DNA of 64,000 nucleotides from Streptomyces griseoluteus (GTDB lineage: Bacteria > Actinomycetota > Actinomycetes > Streptomycetales > Streptomycetaceae), in assembly GCA_000717735.1 (NCBI GenBank), contig JOBE01000005.1, positions 1 through 64,000 of the forward strand, in the 5' to 3' direction. The position numbers and the translations under genes are program-made. Shown here in pieces: positions 49,632 to 57,361 of this stretch. The notes beneath the pieces are model-generated. The model was not told the origin of the DNA, ran no database searches, and worked only from the letters and a program-made list of their open reading frames with translations. The first letter of the stretch is position 1; the number at the start of each line of letters is the position of its first letter.

Positions 49632-50441
49632 ATGTCAGCACCCCGCACCGTCCTGCTCACCGGCGCCGCCGGGGGCGTCGGCACGCTGATGCGGGAGCTG
49701 CTGCCCCCGTACGGCTACGACCTCCGCCTCCTGGACGTCGCCCCCGTGCCGGGGGCGCCCGACGCGATCGTCGCCGACCTCGCGGACCGCGCGGCGCTGC
49801 GCGAGGCCGTCCGGGGCGTCGACGCCATCGTGCACCTGGCCGGCATCTCCCTCGAAGCGAGCTTCGAGAAGATCATGGCCGCCAACATCGCCGGCACCTA
49901 CCACCTCTACGAGGCCGCCCGCGAGGAGGGCGTCCGGCGCGTGGTCTTCGCCTCAAGCAACCACGCCGTCGGCTTCACCCGGCGCCCGCGCGACGGCGAA
50001 CCGCCCGTCCCGGTCGGCACCCCGCACCGCCCCGACACCTTCTACGGCCTCTCCAAGTGCTTCGGCGAGGACCTGGCCCAGCTCTACTGGGACCAGCACG
50101 GCATCGAGACCGTCTCCGTCCGCATCGGCTCCTGCTTCCCCGAGCCCACCTCGGTACGGATGCTGTCGATGTGGCTCAGCCCCGCCGACTGCGCCCGCCT
50201 CCTGCACACCACGCTCACCGCCGAGAACGTGGGCCACACCGTGGTGTACGGCTCATCCGCCAACACGCGCGCGTGGTGGGACCTCTCCACCGCGCGGGCC
50301 ATCGGCTTCGAGCCGCAGGACGACTCGGAGCCCTACGCGGAGAAGCTCATCGCCGAGAAGGGCCTCCCGCCGGAGGGCAGCGCCGACGACCTCTACCTGG
50401 GCGGCCACTTCTGCGTGGACCCGCCCCGCTGGCCGCACTGA
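49632..50441 (+). CDS. NAD-dependent uronate dehydrogenase-like protein (extended SDR)
   Basis: 269 aa. The Rossmann motif VLLTGAAGGVGTLM is followed by DLADRAALREAVRGVDAIVHLAGIS, the catalytic YGLSKCFGEDLAQLYWDQHGIETVSVRIGSCFPEP (YxxxK), and a C-terminal part DDSEPYAEKLI typical of uronate dehydrogenases. These oxidise D-glucuronate or D-galacturonate to aldarolactones, the entry step of the oxidative route. ATG 49632 has GAGGAG 8 nt upstream and a strong promoter at 49560-49589. It is divergent from the KDG dehydratase. Confidence 0.88.
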   Translation: MSAPRTVLLTGAAGGVGTLMRELLPPYGYDLRLLDVAPVPGAPDAIVADLADRAALREAVRGVDAIVHLAGISLEASFEKIMAANIAGTYHLYEAAREEGVRRVVFASSNHAVGFTRRPRDGEPPVPVGTPHRPDTFYGLSKCFGEDLAQLYWDQHGIETVSVRIGSCFPEPTSVRMLSMWLSPADCARLLHTTLTAENVGHTVVYGSSANTRAWWDLSTARAIGFEPQDDSEPYAEKLIAEKGLPPEGSADDLYLGGHFCVDPPRWPH

Positions 50442-50513
50442 CCCTCGCCCCGCGGCGCGCACCCGGCGCCCCCGAACGCCGCACTCCGCCCCCTCCCCGA
50501 CAGGAGCCGTTCC

Positions 50514-51275
50514 ATGACCTCCGTGACCCGTCCCCTCGCCCTCGTGACGGGGGTCGGCCGGACCGTCGGCATCGGCGCCGGCATCGCCCGGCGCCTCGCG
50601 GAGTCGGGCTGGGACATCGCCCTCACCTGCTGGACGCCCTACGACCTGCGCATGGAGTGGGGCGTCGAGCAGGGCGCGACCGAGGCGGTCCTCGGGGAAC
50701 TCGCGGAGCGGGGAGCCGCCGCCATGGCCGTCGAGGCCGATCTCGCCGAGACCGAAACCCCCGCGCGCGTCTTCGACGCGGTGCGGGAGCGGTTCGGCCG
50801 CCCGGTCACGGCCCTCGTCATGGCCCACTGCGAGTCGGTCGACTCCGGCCTCCTCGACACCACGGTGGAGAGCTTCGACCGCCATTTCGCCGTCAACGCG
50901 CGCGCGTCCTGGCTGCTGATCCGCGAGTACGGGCAGCGCTTCACCGGCCCCGCGGGCGGCCGCATCGTCGCCCTGACCAGCGACCACACCGTGGGGAACC
51001 TGCCCTACGGGGCGAGCAAGGGCGCCCTGGACCGCATCACCCTGGCCGCCGCGCGCGAGCTCGCCCACCTCGGGGTCACCGCGAACGTCATCAACCCCGG
51101 CCCGGTCGACACGGGCTGGATGACGGCGGAGCAGAAGGAGCAGCTGGCCGGGCTGACACCGCTCGGCCGCCTCGGCACCCCGCGGGACACCGCGCACCTG
51201 GTGGACTTCCTGTGCTCGACCGAGGGCCAGTGGATCAACGGGCAGCTGCTGATGAGCAACGGCGGCCTGGCCTGA
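50514..51275 (+). CDS. SDR-family oxidoreductase
   Basis: A 253-aa classical SDR. The cofactor motif is altered: TGVGRTVGIGAGIARRLAESG, where the TGxxxGIG pattern is kept with an insertion. Catalytic residues are in ALTSDHTVGNLPYGASKGALDRITLAAARELA (Ser/Thr then YxxxK), followed by NVINPGPVDTGWM. It resembles the 3-ketoacyl-ACP-reductase-like SDRs that act on small alcohols. ATG 50514 has CAGGAG. It lies 72 bp after the uronate dehydrogenase and may share its transcript. Confidence 0.88.
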   Translation: MTSVTRPLALVTGVGRTVGIGAGIARRLAESGWDIALTCWTPYDLRMEWGVEQGATEAVLGELAERGAAAMAVEADLAETETPARVFDAVRERFGRPVTALVMAHCESVDSGLLDTTVESFDRHFAVNARASWLLIREYGQRFTGPAGGRIVALTSDHTVGNLPYGASKGALDRITLAAARELAHLGVTANVINPGPVDTGWMTAEQKEQLAGLTPLGRLGTPRDTAHLVDFLCSTEGQWINGQLLMSNGGLA

Positions 51276-51531
51276 ACGGACGACAGCGCGTCACAACGGA
51301 TTACACAGGACCCGGCCGGACTGATACGGGGGGAGCCGGCCGGGGCCCGGGTCACGGTGCGCGCTGGCAGACCGGACCCGCTCACCGTAGGCCCGGACGA
51401 AGATCATCGCGAGCCGCGGAACGCGGCACCTGTCCGGATTGCGCGGCGGGTCGACGCACGGAGGCGCACACCCGCGCACGCCGTCGTCGGCTTGCCGCCC
51501 CCTACGCGCCGACGGCCCGGCACGCCCGGCC

Positions 51532-52569
51532 TCAGGACGACGCCCTCAGCGTCCGGGACGGCGGCTCGCCGAACTTCTCCCGGTAGCGCGCCGCGAACCG
51601 GCCCTGGTGGGCGAAGCCCCAGCGCCAGGCCACCTCGCTCACGCTCACCTCGTCCGGCGCGGCCGTCCGCAGCTCCTCACGGACCCGGTCGAGGCGCACC
51701 TCCCGTACGTACGCCATCGGTGACATCCCCACGTACTCACGGAACGACTCCTGGAGGCGGCGCACGCTCACGCGCGCGTGGGCCGCGAGTTCGGTGGTCG
51801 TGAACGGGTGCTCGGGGCGCTCCCGCACCGCGTCCATCGCGCGCTTGACCGGGGCCGGCCGCCGCGGCTCCCCCGGGTGGGCGAGCGCCTCGCGCCAGGG
51901 GTGCTCAGCCGCCAGCAGCAGCCCGTTGAGCAGGGCCTCCTGCAAGGGTCCCGCCACCAGCTCGTGCCGGGCGAGGCCCTCTCCCGCGAGCGCCTCCGCG
52001 GCCACCTGGCGGGCGAAGCGCACCCAGCTCAGACCGGGACCGCGCGTGATGTCCAGGCCGGGCGCGAAGACCAGCGGGCCGCGGGGCGGGCGGCCGAGCA
52101 GCCGTTCGAGCCGGTCGCGCAGCTCGGCGGCCCCGACCTTCACCGAGAGGGTCCTGCAGTCCCCGGTCCAGCGGTCGAGGAAGGTGTCCCCCGCCGGGTC
52201 GAGGAGCAGCGCCTCTTCGGCCGTCGCGACGATCGAGGACCCGCCCTGGCGCATCTCCATCCTGCCGCTGAACGGCGCGTTCAGGTGGTACGCGCCGAGT
52301 TCCCCGAAGCTCATCCGCACATCGGCGCCGCAGCTGAGGTCGCCGATGACCAGCGGGCCGAAGGCGAGGGTGTCGAAGCGCGCCGCGAAGGGGCGTCTCT
52401 CCCGGTCGACGACGTCCATCCGGTTCGCGTAGTAGCGGGCGTCGAGTTCCTCGCGCGCCTCGTCCACGTCCCCCGTCCGGAAACGGCTCCCACCCACAGT
52501 GTCCCTGCCCCCCACCGGCCCCGGCAGCACCTCCGCCCCCGCCGCACCCATGGTCGAAAGAATATTCAT
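51532..52569 (-). CDS. AraC-family regulator with AraC-binding-like N-terminal domain
   Basis: 345 aa. The N-terminal AraC-binding-like domain (FDTLAFGPLVIGDLSCGADVRMSFGELGAYHLNAPFSG) is followed by two HTHs (FTTTELAAHARVSVRRLQESFREYVGMSPMAYVREVRLDRVREEL and VSVSEVAWRWGFAHQGRFAARYREKFGEPPSRTL). Relatives often control catabolic oxygenases or stress genes; the target here is unknown. No clear RBS precedes ATG 52569; ATG 52551 is an alternative. It is convergent with the SDR gene and divergent from the terD-like gene. Confidence 0.87.
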   Translation of the reverse strand: MNILSTMGAAGAEVLPGPVGGRDTVGGSRFRTGDVDEAREELDARYYANRMDVVDRERRPFAARFDTLAFGPLVIGDLSCGADVRMSFGELGAYHLNAPFSGRMEMRQGGSSIVATAEEALLLDPAGDTFLDRWTGDCRTLSVKVGAAELRDRLERLLGRPPRGPLVFAPGLDITRGPGLSWVRFARQVAAEALAGEGLARHELVAGPLQEALLNGLLLAAEHPWREALAHPGEPRRPAPVKRAMDAVRERPEHPFTTTELAAHARVSVRRLQESFREYVGMSPMAYVREVRLDRVREELRTAAPDEVSVSEVAWRWGFAHQGRFAARYREKFGEPPSRTLRASS

Positions 52570-52663
52570 ATGACGGATCTGACCGGGAAGGGCGGGTAAT
52601 CAAGGTGGCCGAACCCGGCGAGGGTAAGGGAACGGCAAAGGGGCCCGGATCGTTACCCCTGGC

Positions 52664-53908
52664 ATGACCGCTATGACCCCCGGCTCGAACATCCCTCTCA
52701 CCGTCGCACGCGTGGCGGTGGACGTCGCCGCCCCGGTGCGGCTCGACGTCTCGGGCCTGCTGCTCGGCGCTGACGGCAAGGTGCGCTCGGACGACGACTT
52801 CATCTTCTACAACCAGCCGTCCGGACCCGGTGTCACCTACCGCTCCGGCGGCGGGGCCGCCCCCGACGCGATCCTGGTGGACACCGGCGCCGTCCCGGCC
52901 GGCATCGAGAGGATCGTCGTCACCGCGAGCCCCGACGCCGCAGGCCAGACCTTCCAGGGCATCGAGCCCACCGCCACCCTGCGCAACGCGGACGACGGCA
53001 GCGTCCTCGCCACCTTCACCCCGCCCCGGCTGGCCACCGAGACCGCGCTCGTGGTCGTCGAGATCTATCTGCGCAACGGCGCGTGGAAGGCCCGCGCCGT
53101 GGGCCAGGGATACGCGAACGGTCTGGCCGGCATCGCGACGGACTTCGGCGTCTCGGTGGACGACGCGCCCGCCGCCGCCCCGGCAGCGGCGGCGCCCGTC
53201 GCACCGGCCGCCCCCGTCGTCGCCCCGCCCGCCCCGATGGCGCCCCCGGCCCCGCCCGCCGCCGCGGTGGACCCCAGGATCGCCGCCGCCACTCCGCCCG
53301 CTCCCCCGGCCGCCGCGCCCGTCTCCACCGGCAAGATCAACCTCGACAAGGGCCGGGTCAACCTCCAGAAGAACCAGACCGTGTCCCTGGTCAAGGGCGG
53401 CCGCCCGCTGCTGTCCCAGGTCAAGATGGGCCTCGGCTGGGAGCCCGCCTACCGGGGCAAGGACATCGACCTGGACGCCTCCGTCATCGCGTACGGCCCC
53501 CAGCGCAACCACCTGGACAGCTGCTACTTCGGCAAGCTGACCATCCTGGGCGGCTCGGTGAAGCACTCCGGCGACAACCTCACCGGCGAGGGCGCGGGCG
53601 ACGACGAGGTGATCGTCGTCGACCTCGGCAGGCTGCCTGCCGAGGCCACCGGTCTGGTCTTCACGGTCAACTCCTTCTCCGGCCAGAAGTTCACCGAGGT
53701 CGCCAAGGCCTACTGCCGGCTGATGGACGCGGCGACGGGCGAGGAGCTGGTCCGCTTCGACCTGACCACCGCCGAGCCGCAGACCGGCGTCATGATGGCC
53801 AAGCTGATCAAGCAGTTCAGCGGCGAGTGGGAGATGACGGCGATGGGCGAGTTCGTGAAGTCCCGGACCGTCCGGGGCATGGTGAAGCCGGCCGCCCAGG
53901 CCCTCTGA
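52664..53908 (+). CDS. Tandem TerD-domain protein (tellurite/stress-response family)
   Basis: 414 aa with two TerD modules. Module 1 (about 8-165) has VRLDVSGLLLGADGKVRSDDDFIFYNQP and the C-terminal GWKARAVGQGYANGLAGIATDFGV-type strand. An Ala/Pro-rich linker (about 168-220) precedes module 2 (about 224-410). Module 2 carries INLDKGRVNLQKNQTVSLVKG, the DIDLDASVIAYG Ca-site strand and HSGDNLTGEGAGDDEVIVVDL. TerD domains bind calcium and act in membrane-linked chemical stress or phage responses. Other ter genes are not present here. ATG 52664 or 52673 may be the start. Confidence 0.9.
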   Translation: MTAMTPGSNIPLTVARVAVDVAAPVRLDVSGLLLGADGKVRSDDDFIFYNQPSGPGVTYRSGGGAAPDAILVDTGAVPAGIERIVVTASPDAAGQTFQGIEPTATLRNADDGSVLATFTPPRLATETALVVVEIYLRNGAWKARAVGQGYANGLAGIATDFGVSVDDAPAAAPAAAAPVAPAAPVVAPPAPMAPPAPPAAAVDPRIAAATPPAPPAAAPVSTGKINLDKGRVNLQKNQTVSLVKGGRPLLSQVKMGLGWEPAYRGKDIDLDASVIAYGPQRNHLDSCYFGKLTILGGSVKHSGDNLTGEGAGDDEVIVVDLGRLPAEATGLVFTVNSFSGQKFTEVAKAYCRLMDAATGEELVRFDLTTAEPQTGVMMAKLIKQFSGEWEMTAMGEFVKSRTVRGMVKPAAQAL

Positions 53909-53929
53909 GCGACCGGCCGCGGCACGCGT

Positions 53930-54946
53930 CTAGAACAGCGCGCTGTAGGCGTTGAGGGCGGGCTGGCCGCCGAGGTGGGCGTAGAGCACGGTCGAGTCCC
54001 GGCCGATCTCTCCCCTGTCCACCAGGTCGACCAGACCCGCCATCGACTTCCCCTCGTACACGGGGTCGGTGACCATGCCCTCGGTGCGGGCGGCGAGCCG
54101 CATCGCGTCGAGGGTGGCCTCGTCGGGGATGCCGTACACCCCGGCGTGGTAGCGCTCGTCCAGCTCGACGTCGGCCGCCGTCACCGGCCGCTCGACCCCG
54201 ATCAGGGCGGCGGTGTCCCGGGCGATCCGGGTGATCTGCTCGTGCGTGGGACCGGGCTTCGCCGAGGCGTCGATCCCGATGATCCGGCGGGCGGGACCGC
54301 CCTCCTCGGCGAGCGCGGCGAAGCCCGCGACCATGCCGGCCTGGGTGGAGCCGGTCACGGAGCAGACCACCACGGTGTCGAAGAGGACGCCGAGCGCGCG
54401 CTCCTGCTCGGCCACCTCGTACGCCCAGTTCGCGAAGCCGAGGCCGCCGAGCCGGTGGTCGGAGGCGCCCGCCGGGATCGCGTACGGCTTGCCGCCGCCC
54501 TCCTCGACCTCCCGCAGGGCCAGCTCCCAGCTCTCCTTGAAGCCGATGCCGAAGCCCGCTCTGACGAGCCGTACGTCGGCGCCCGCGAGACGGCTGATCA
54601 GGATGTTGCCGACCTTGTCGTAGACGGAGTCGGGCCAGTCGACCCAGCTCTCCTGGACGAGGACGCAGCGCAGGCCCGCGCGGGCGGCGACGGCGGCGAC
54701 CTGGCGGGTGTGGTTGGACTGGACGCCGCCGATGGAGACGAGGGTGTCGCAGCCCTGCGCGAGGGCGTCGGCGACCAGGTACTCCAGCTTGCGGGTCTTG
54801 TTCCCGCCGTACGCGACACCGGAGTTGCAGTCCTCGCGCTTGGCCCAGAGCGCGGCGCCGCCGAGGTGGTGGGTGAGCCGTTCGAGCGGATGGACCGGCG
54901 AGGGCCCGAAGAGGAGCGGGTAGCGGTCGAAGTCGGTGATCGGCAT
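53930..54946 (-). CDS. acdS: 1-aminocyclopropane-1-carboxylate deaminase
   Basis: A 338-aa fold-type II PLP enzyme. Lys50 is the PLP lysine ([11 protein letters not shown]), Ser77 lies in [12 protein letters not shown], and [17 protein letters not shown] carries the conserved Trp. The pair Tyr297-Glu298 in DPVYEGKSM and Leu325 in AHLGGQ are the features that separate true ACC deaminase from D-cysteine desulfhydrase. It converts ACC, the plant ethylene precursor, to 2-oxobutyrate and ammonia, a trait of plant-associated bacteria. A GntR regulator starts just upstream in the same direction. Confidence 0.92.
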   Translation of the reverse strand: MPITDFDRYPLLFGPSPVHPLERLTHHLGGAALWAKREDCNSGVAYGGNKTRKLEYLVADALAQGCDTLVSIGGVQSNHTRQVAAVAARAGLRCVLVQESWVDWPDSVYDKVGNILISRLAGADVRLVRAGFGIGFKESWELALREVEEGGGKPYAIPAGASDHRLGGLGFANWAYEVAEQERALGVLFDTVVVCSVTGSTQAGMVAGFAALAEEGGPARRIIGIDASAKPGPTHEQITRIARDTAALIGVERPVTAADVELDERYHAGVYGIPDEATLDAMRLAARTEGMVTDPVYEGKSMAGLVDLVDRGEIGRDSTVLYAHLGGQPALNAYSALF

Positions 54947-54987
54947 GGCGGCTCCCGGTGGGTGAAGGCTGCTGGTCCTGGACGCTC

Positions 54988-55680
54988 CTACGGGACCCCG
55001 GGCCCTGCGATGCCGGTGACCTCGGCCACCTCGACGGCGTCGTCCGCGAGCTGTTCGAGCGCCGCCCAGATCTCCGTGGTGACCCGTACCGCCTCCGCCG
55101 CGTCCCCCGCCTCGCAGGCGTCGATGAGCCGCTCGTGCAGCTCGGCGGAGCCACAGCTCCAGGCGTCGCCGAAGAGCCGCCGTTCGACCCGGCGGATCAG
55201 GGGGGTGTACCGCGCGATCGTGGCGGCGGCGGCGTGGTTGCCGCTGGCGACGACGAGGACCTGGTGGAGCTCGTCGTCGGCGTTCAGGGCGGCTTCCACG
55301 TCGGAGGTCCGGACGGCTGCCGCGAAGCGCTCGTTGGCCTCGCGCATGGCCCGGATGCCCTCGGGGCCGAGGAGGGGTACGCCGGTCCTGGCCGCGAGTT
55401 CGTGCATCACCCGCACCACCGAGGCGGCGTCCCTGACGATCCGGCTGACCGGCCGGGTGACGCGGGTGTAGCTCTGCGGCTTGGACTCGACGAGCCCCTC
55501 GTCGCCGAGCCGGGCCAGGGCCTCGCGCACGGGTGCGCGCGAGAGCCCGAGCCGTTCGGCGAGTTCGGCGTCCTTGAGCGGGGCGCCGGGGGCGAGGTCA
55601 CCGCGCACGATGGCCTCCCGCAGTGCCTCGTACGCCCGGTCACGCAGCAGGGTCCGGCTCACGGGCCGTAGTGCGTCCAT
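54988..55680 (-). CDS. GntR-family (FadR/FCD-type) regulator upstream of acdS
   Basis: 230 aa. The N-terminal winged helix ([58 protein letters not shown]) is followed by an FCD ligand-binding helical domain ([43 protein letters not shown]). The Asp and His positions fit a metal-binding FCD. It lies 41 bp upstream of acdS in the same direction, so control of acdS and of itself is likely. A perfect 10-bp palindrome abuts its ATG, and TAACAT within it suggests a leaderless message. Confidence 0.9.
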   Translation of the reverse strand: MDALRPVSRTLLRDRAYEALREAIVRGDLAPGAPLKDAELAERLGLSRAPVREALARLGDEGLVESKPQSYTRVTRPVSRIVRDAASVVRVMHELAARTGVPLLGPEGIRAMREANERFAAAVRTSDVEAALNADDELHQVLVVASGNHAAAATIARYTPLIRRVERRLFGDAWSCGSAELHERLIDACEAGDAAEAVRVTTEIWAALEQLADDAVEVAEVTGIAGPGVP

Positions 55681-55705
55681 GGGCTGACATGTTAGATGTC
55701 AGCCC
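55681..55705. promoter_or_regulatory. Palindromic GntR operator overlapping its own promoter
   Basis: GGGCTGACAT (55681-55690), GTTAG, ATGTCAGCCC (55696-55705): perfect 10-bp arms with a 5-bp centre, directly adjoining the gntR start codon. The centre contains TAACAT (-10-like) on the minus strand, so binding would block a leaderless promoter. Confidence 0.82.
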
Positions 55706-55752
55706 ATGGAACCGACAGGGCCGGTTCCGGCCCCGTGACGGGGCCGAAGGCC

Positions 55753-57207
55753 TCAGCGACGGGGCTGGCGGCGCCACGGACCGGTGATCGCGACCATGAT
55801 GCCCGGGCTCTGGATGCTGGCGAACAGGGTGTCCCCGTCGGGCGAGAAGGTGACGCCCGCGAGCTCGCTGTCGTTCAGGTCGTTGCGGGCGATCGGGTAG
55901 GTGCGGCCCGAGTCGGTGGCGCCGAAGAGGTGCTGGACGCCCTCGCCGTCCTCGGCGATGACGATGCCGCCGTACGGGGAGACGGTGATGTTGTCGGGGC
56001 CGTCGTAGGCGCCGTCGACGTCGGGGGCGGCGTTCACGCCCAGCAGCACCTTCAGGGTGAGGGTGCGGCGCTTCGGGTCGTAGAACCAGACCTGGCCGTC
56101 GTGCGCGGCGCCGGGGCTCTCCTCGCGCGCGTAGGACGAGACGACGTACGCGCCGCCGTCGGCCCACCACATGCCCTCCAGCTTGCGGCCGCGGGTGATC
56201 TGACCGTCCGTGAACTGCTTGCGGACGGGGGTGGTGCGGGCGTCACGGTCGGGGACGTCGATCCAGTCCACGCCGTAGACGGTGCCGATCCGGGTCGCGC
56301 GGGAGAGATCGTCCACGAAGCGGCCCGAGGAGTCGATGCACTTGGCGGCCTGGAGCGCACCGGCGTCGTCGGCGAGGGTACGGAGCTTGCCGCGGCCGTG
56401 CTCGAAGCCCTGCGGCGGCACCCAGCGGAAGAGCAGCCCGTTGGGGTTGGAGGCGTCCTCGGTGAGGTAGGCGTGGCCGCGCCTGGGGTCGATGACGACG
56501 GCCTCGTGGTCGTACCGGCCGAAGGCCTTGACCGGCTTCGGGTCGCGGTTGGCGCGGCGGTCGCGCGGGTCGACCTCGAAGACGTAGCCGTGGTCCTTGG
56601 TCATGCCGTTGACGCCGGCGCGGTCGGAGTTCTCCTCGCCGGTCAGCCAGGTGCCCCAGGCGGTGCTGCCGCCCGCGCAGTTGGTGGAGGTGCCGGCGAT
56701 GCCGACCCACTCGGCGACGGTGCCGTCGCGGTGCATCTCGACGACCGTGCAGCCGCCGGCCGCGGCGGGGTCGTAGACGAGTCCCTCGGTGAGCGGGACG
56801 GGGTGCGCCCACCTGGAGCGGGGGCCCTTGAGCTCGTGGTTGTTGACCAGGTACGTGGTGCCGCGCGGTCCGGCGAAGGCGGCGGTGCCGTCGTGCTTCT
56901 CCGGGGTGAACTCGCCGGACTCCAGCCGGGTCACGCCGCTGTGGGTGACGATGCGGTAGGAGAAGCCGGCGGGCAGGGCGAGTATCCCGTCGGGGTCGGC
57001 GACGAGCGGTCCGTAGCCGAGCCGGTGGCCGTGCCCGTGCCCGCCGTCGTGCCCGTTCTCGTGGTCGTGGCCGGTTCCGTACGCCTCCGGCTCGTCCGCG
57101 GCGAGCGCCTCGGGGGCGGTGGCGAGAGCGCCGACGACACCGGTGAGGGCGATCCCCGCACCGGTGACGGCGGACTGCTTGGTGAACTCTCTGCGGTTGA
57201 GGGGCAT
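55753..57207 (-). CDS. Tat-exported PhoX-family alkaline phosphatase (DUF839)
   Basis: 484 aa. The twin-arginine signal NRREFTKQSAVTGAG starts at residue 4. A His-rich segment with six His (residues 47-61) follows the cleavage region. The PhoX/DUF839 core shows YLVNNHELKGPRSRWAHPVPLTEGLVYDPAAAGGCTVVEM, FGRYDHEAVVIDP, AYLTEDASNPNGLLFRWVPP, GMWWADGGAYVVSSY and SPYGGIVIAEDGEG. PhoX enzymes are Ca/Fe-dependent phosphomonoesterases induced by phosphate starvation. A triple GTTC repeat with 11-bp spacing lies upstream. ATG 57207 follows GGGAGAA. Confidence 0.9.
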   Translation of the reverse strand: MPLNRREFTKQSAVTGAGIALTGVVGALATAPEALAADEPEAYGTGHDHENGHDGGHGHGHRLGYGPLVADPDGILALPAGFSYRIVTHSGVTRLESGEFTPEKHDGTAAFAGPRGTTYLVNNHELKGPRSRWAHPVPLTEGLVYDPAAAGGCTVVEMHRDGTVAEWVGIAGTSTNCAGGSTAWGTWLTGEENSDRAGVNGMTKDHGYVFEVDPRDRRANRDPKPVKAFGRYDHEAVVIDPRRGHAYLTEDASNPNGLLFRWVPPQGFEHGRGKLRTLADDAGALQAAKCIDSSGRFVDDLSRATRIGTVYGVDWIDVPDRDARTTPVRKQFTDGQITRGRKLEGMWWADGGAYVVSSYAREESPGAAHDGQVWFYDPKRRTLTLKVLLGVNAAPDVDGAYDGPDNITVSPYGGIVIAEDGEGVQHLFGATDSGRTYPIARNDLNDSELAGVTFSPDGDTLFASIQSPGIMVAITGPWRRQPRR

Positions 57208-57257
57208 GGTGTGGCGTTCTCCCTGTGGTGGCCGGATCTCGCGGGCCACCCTGCCGC

Positions 57258-57291
57258 GCCGCCGCGAACAGCGCCTGAACACCACGGGAAC
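57258..57291 (-). promoter_or_regulatory. PHO box of three 11-bp units upstream of phoX
   Basis: On the minus strand GTTCCCGTGGT, GTTCAGGCGCT and GTTCGCGGCGG are consecutive. GTTC recurs every 11 bp (plus-strand GAAC at 57266, 57277, 57288). This matches the periodicity of PhoP direct repeats, although only the first four bases of each unit are well conserved. Confidence 0.65.
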
Positions 57292-57361
57292 ACCGCCGGG
57301 CGCGAGCAGCTCGGCCCTGTCCGTTCCCGCCCTGCCCCTGCTCGTGTCCGCCGACGGGCTG

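Noticed and set aside
51276..51531. Small gene or element between the SDR and AraC genes
   Set aside because: The 256-bp convergent gap holds only a weak CCGGCCGG-containing stem near 51311-51353; no frame has an RBS or family features.
52664..53908. Complete tellurite-resistance (ter) operon
   Set aside because: Only one tandem TerD protein is present; no terC, terB or terZ neighbours are visible.
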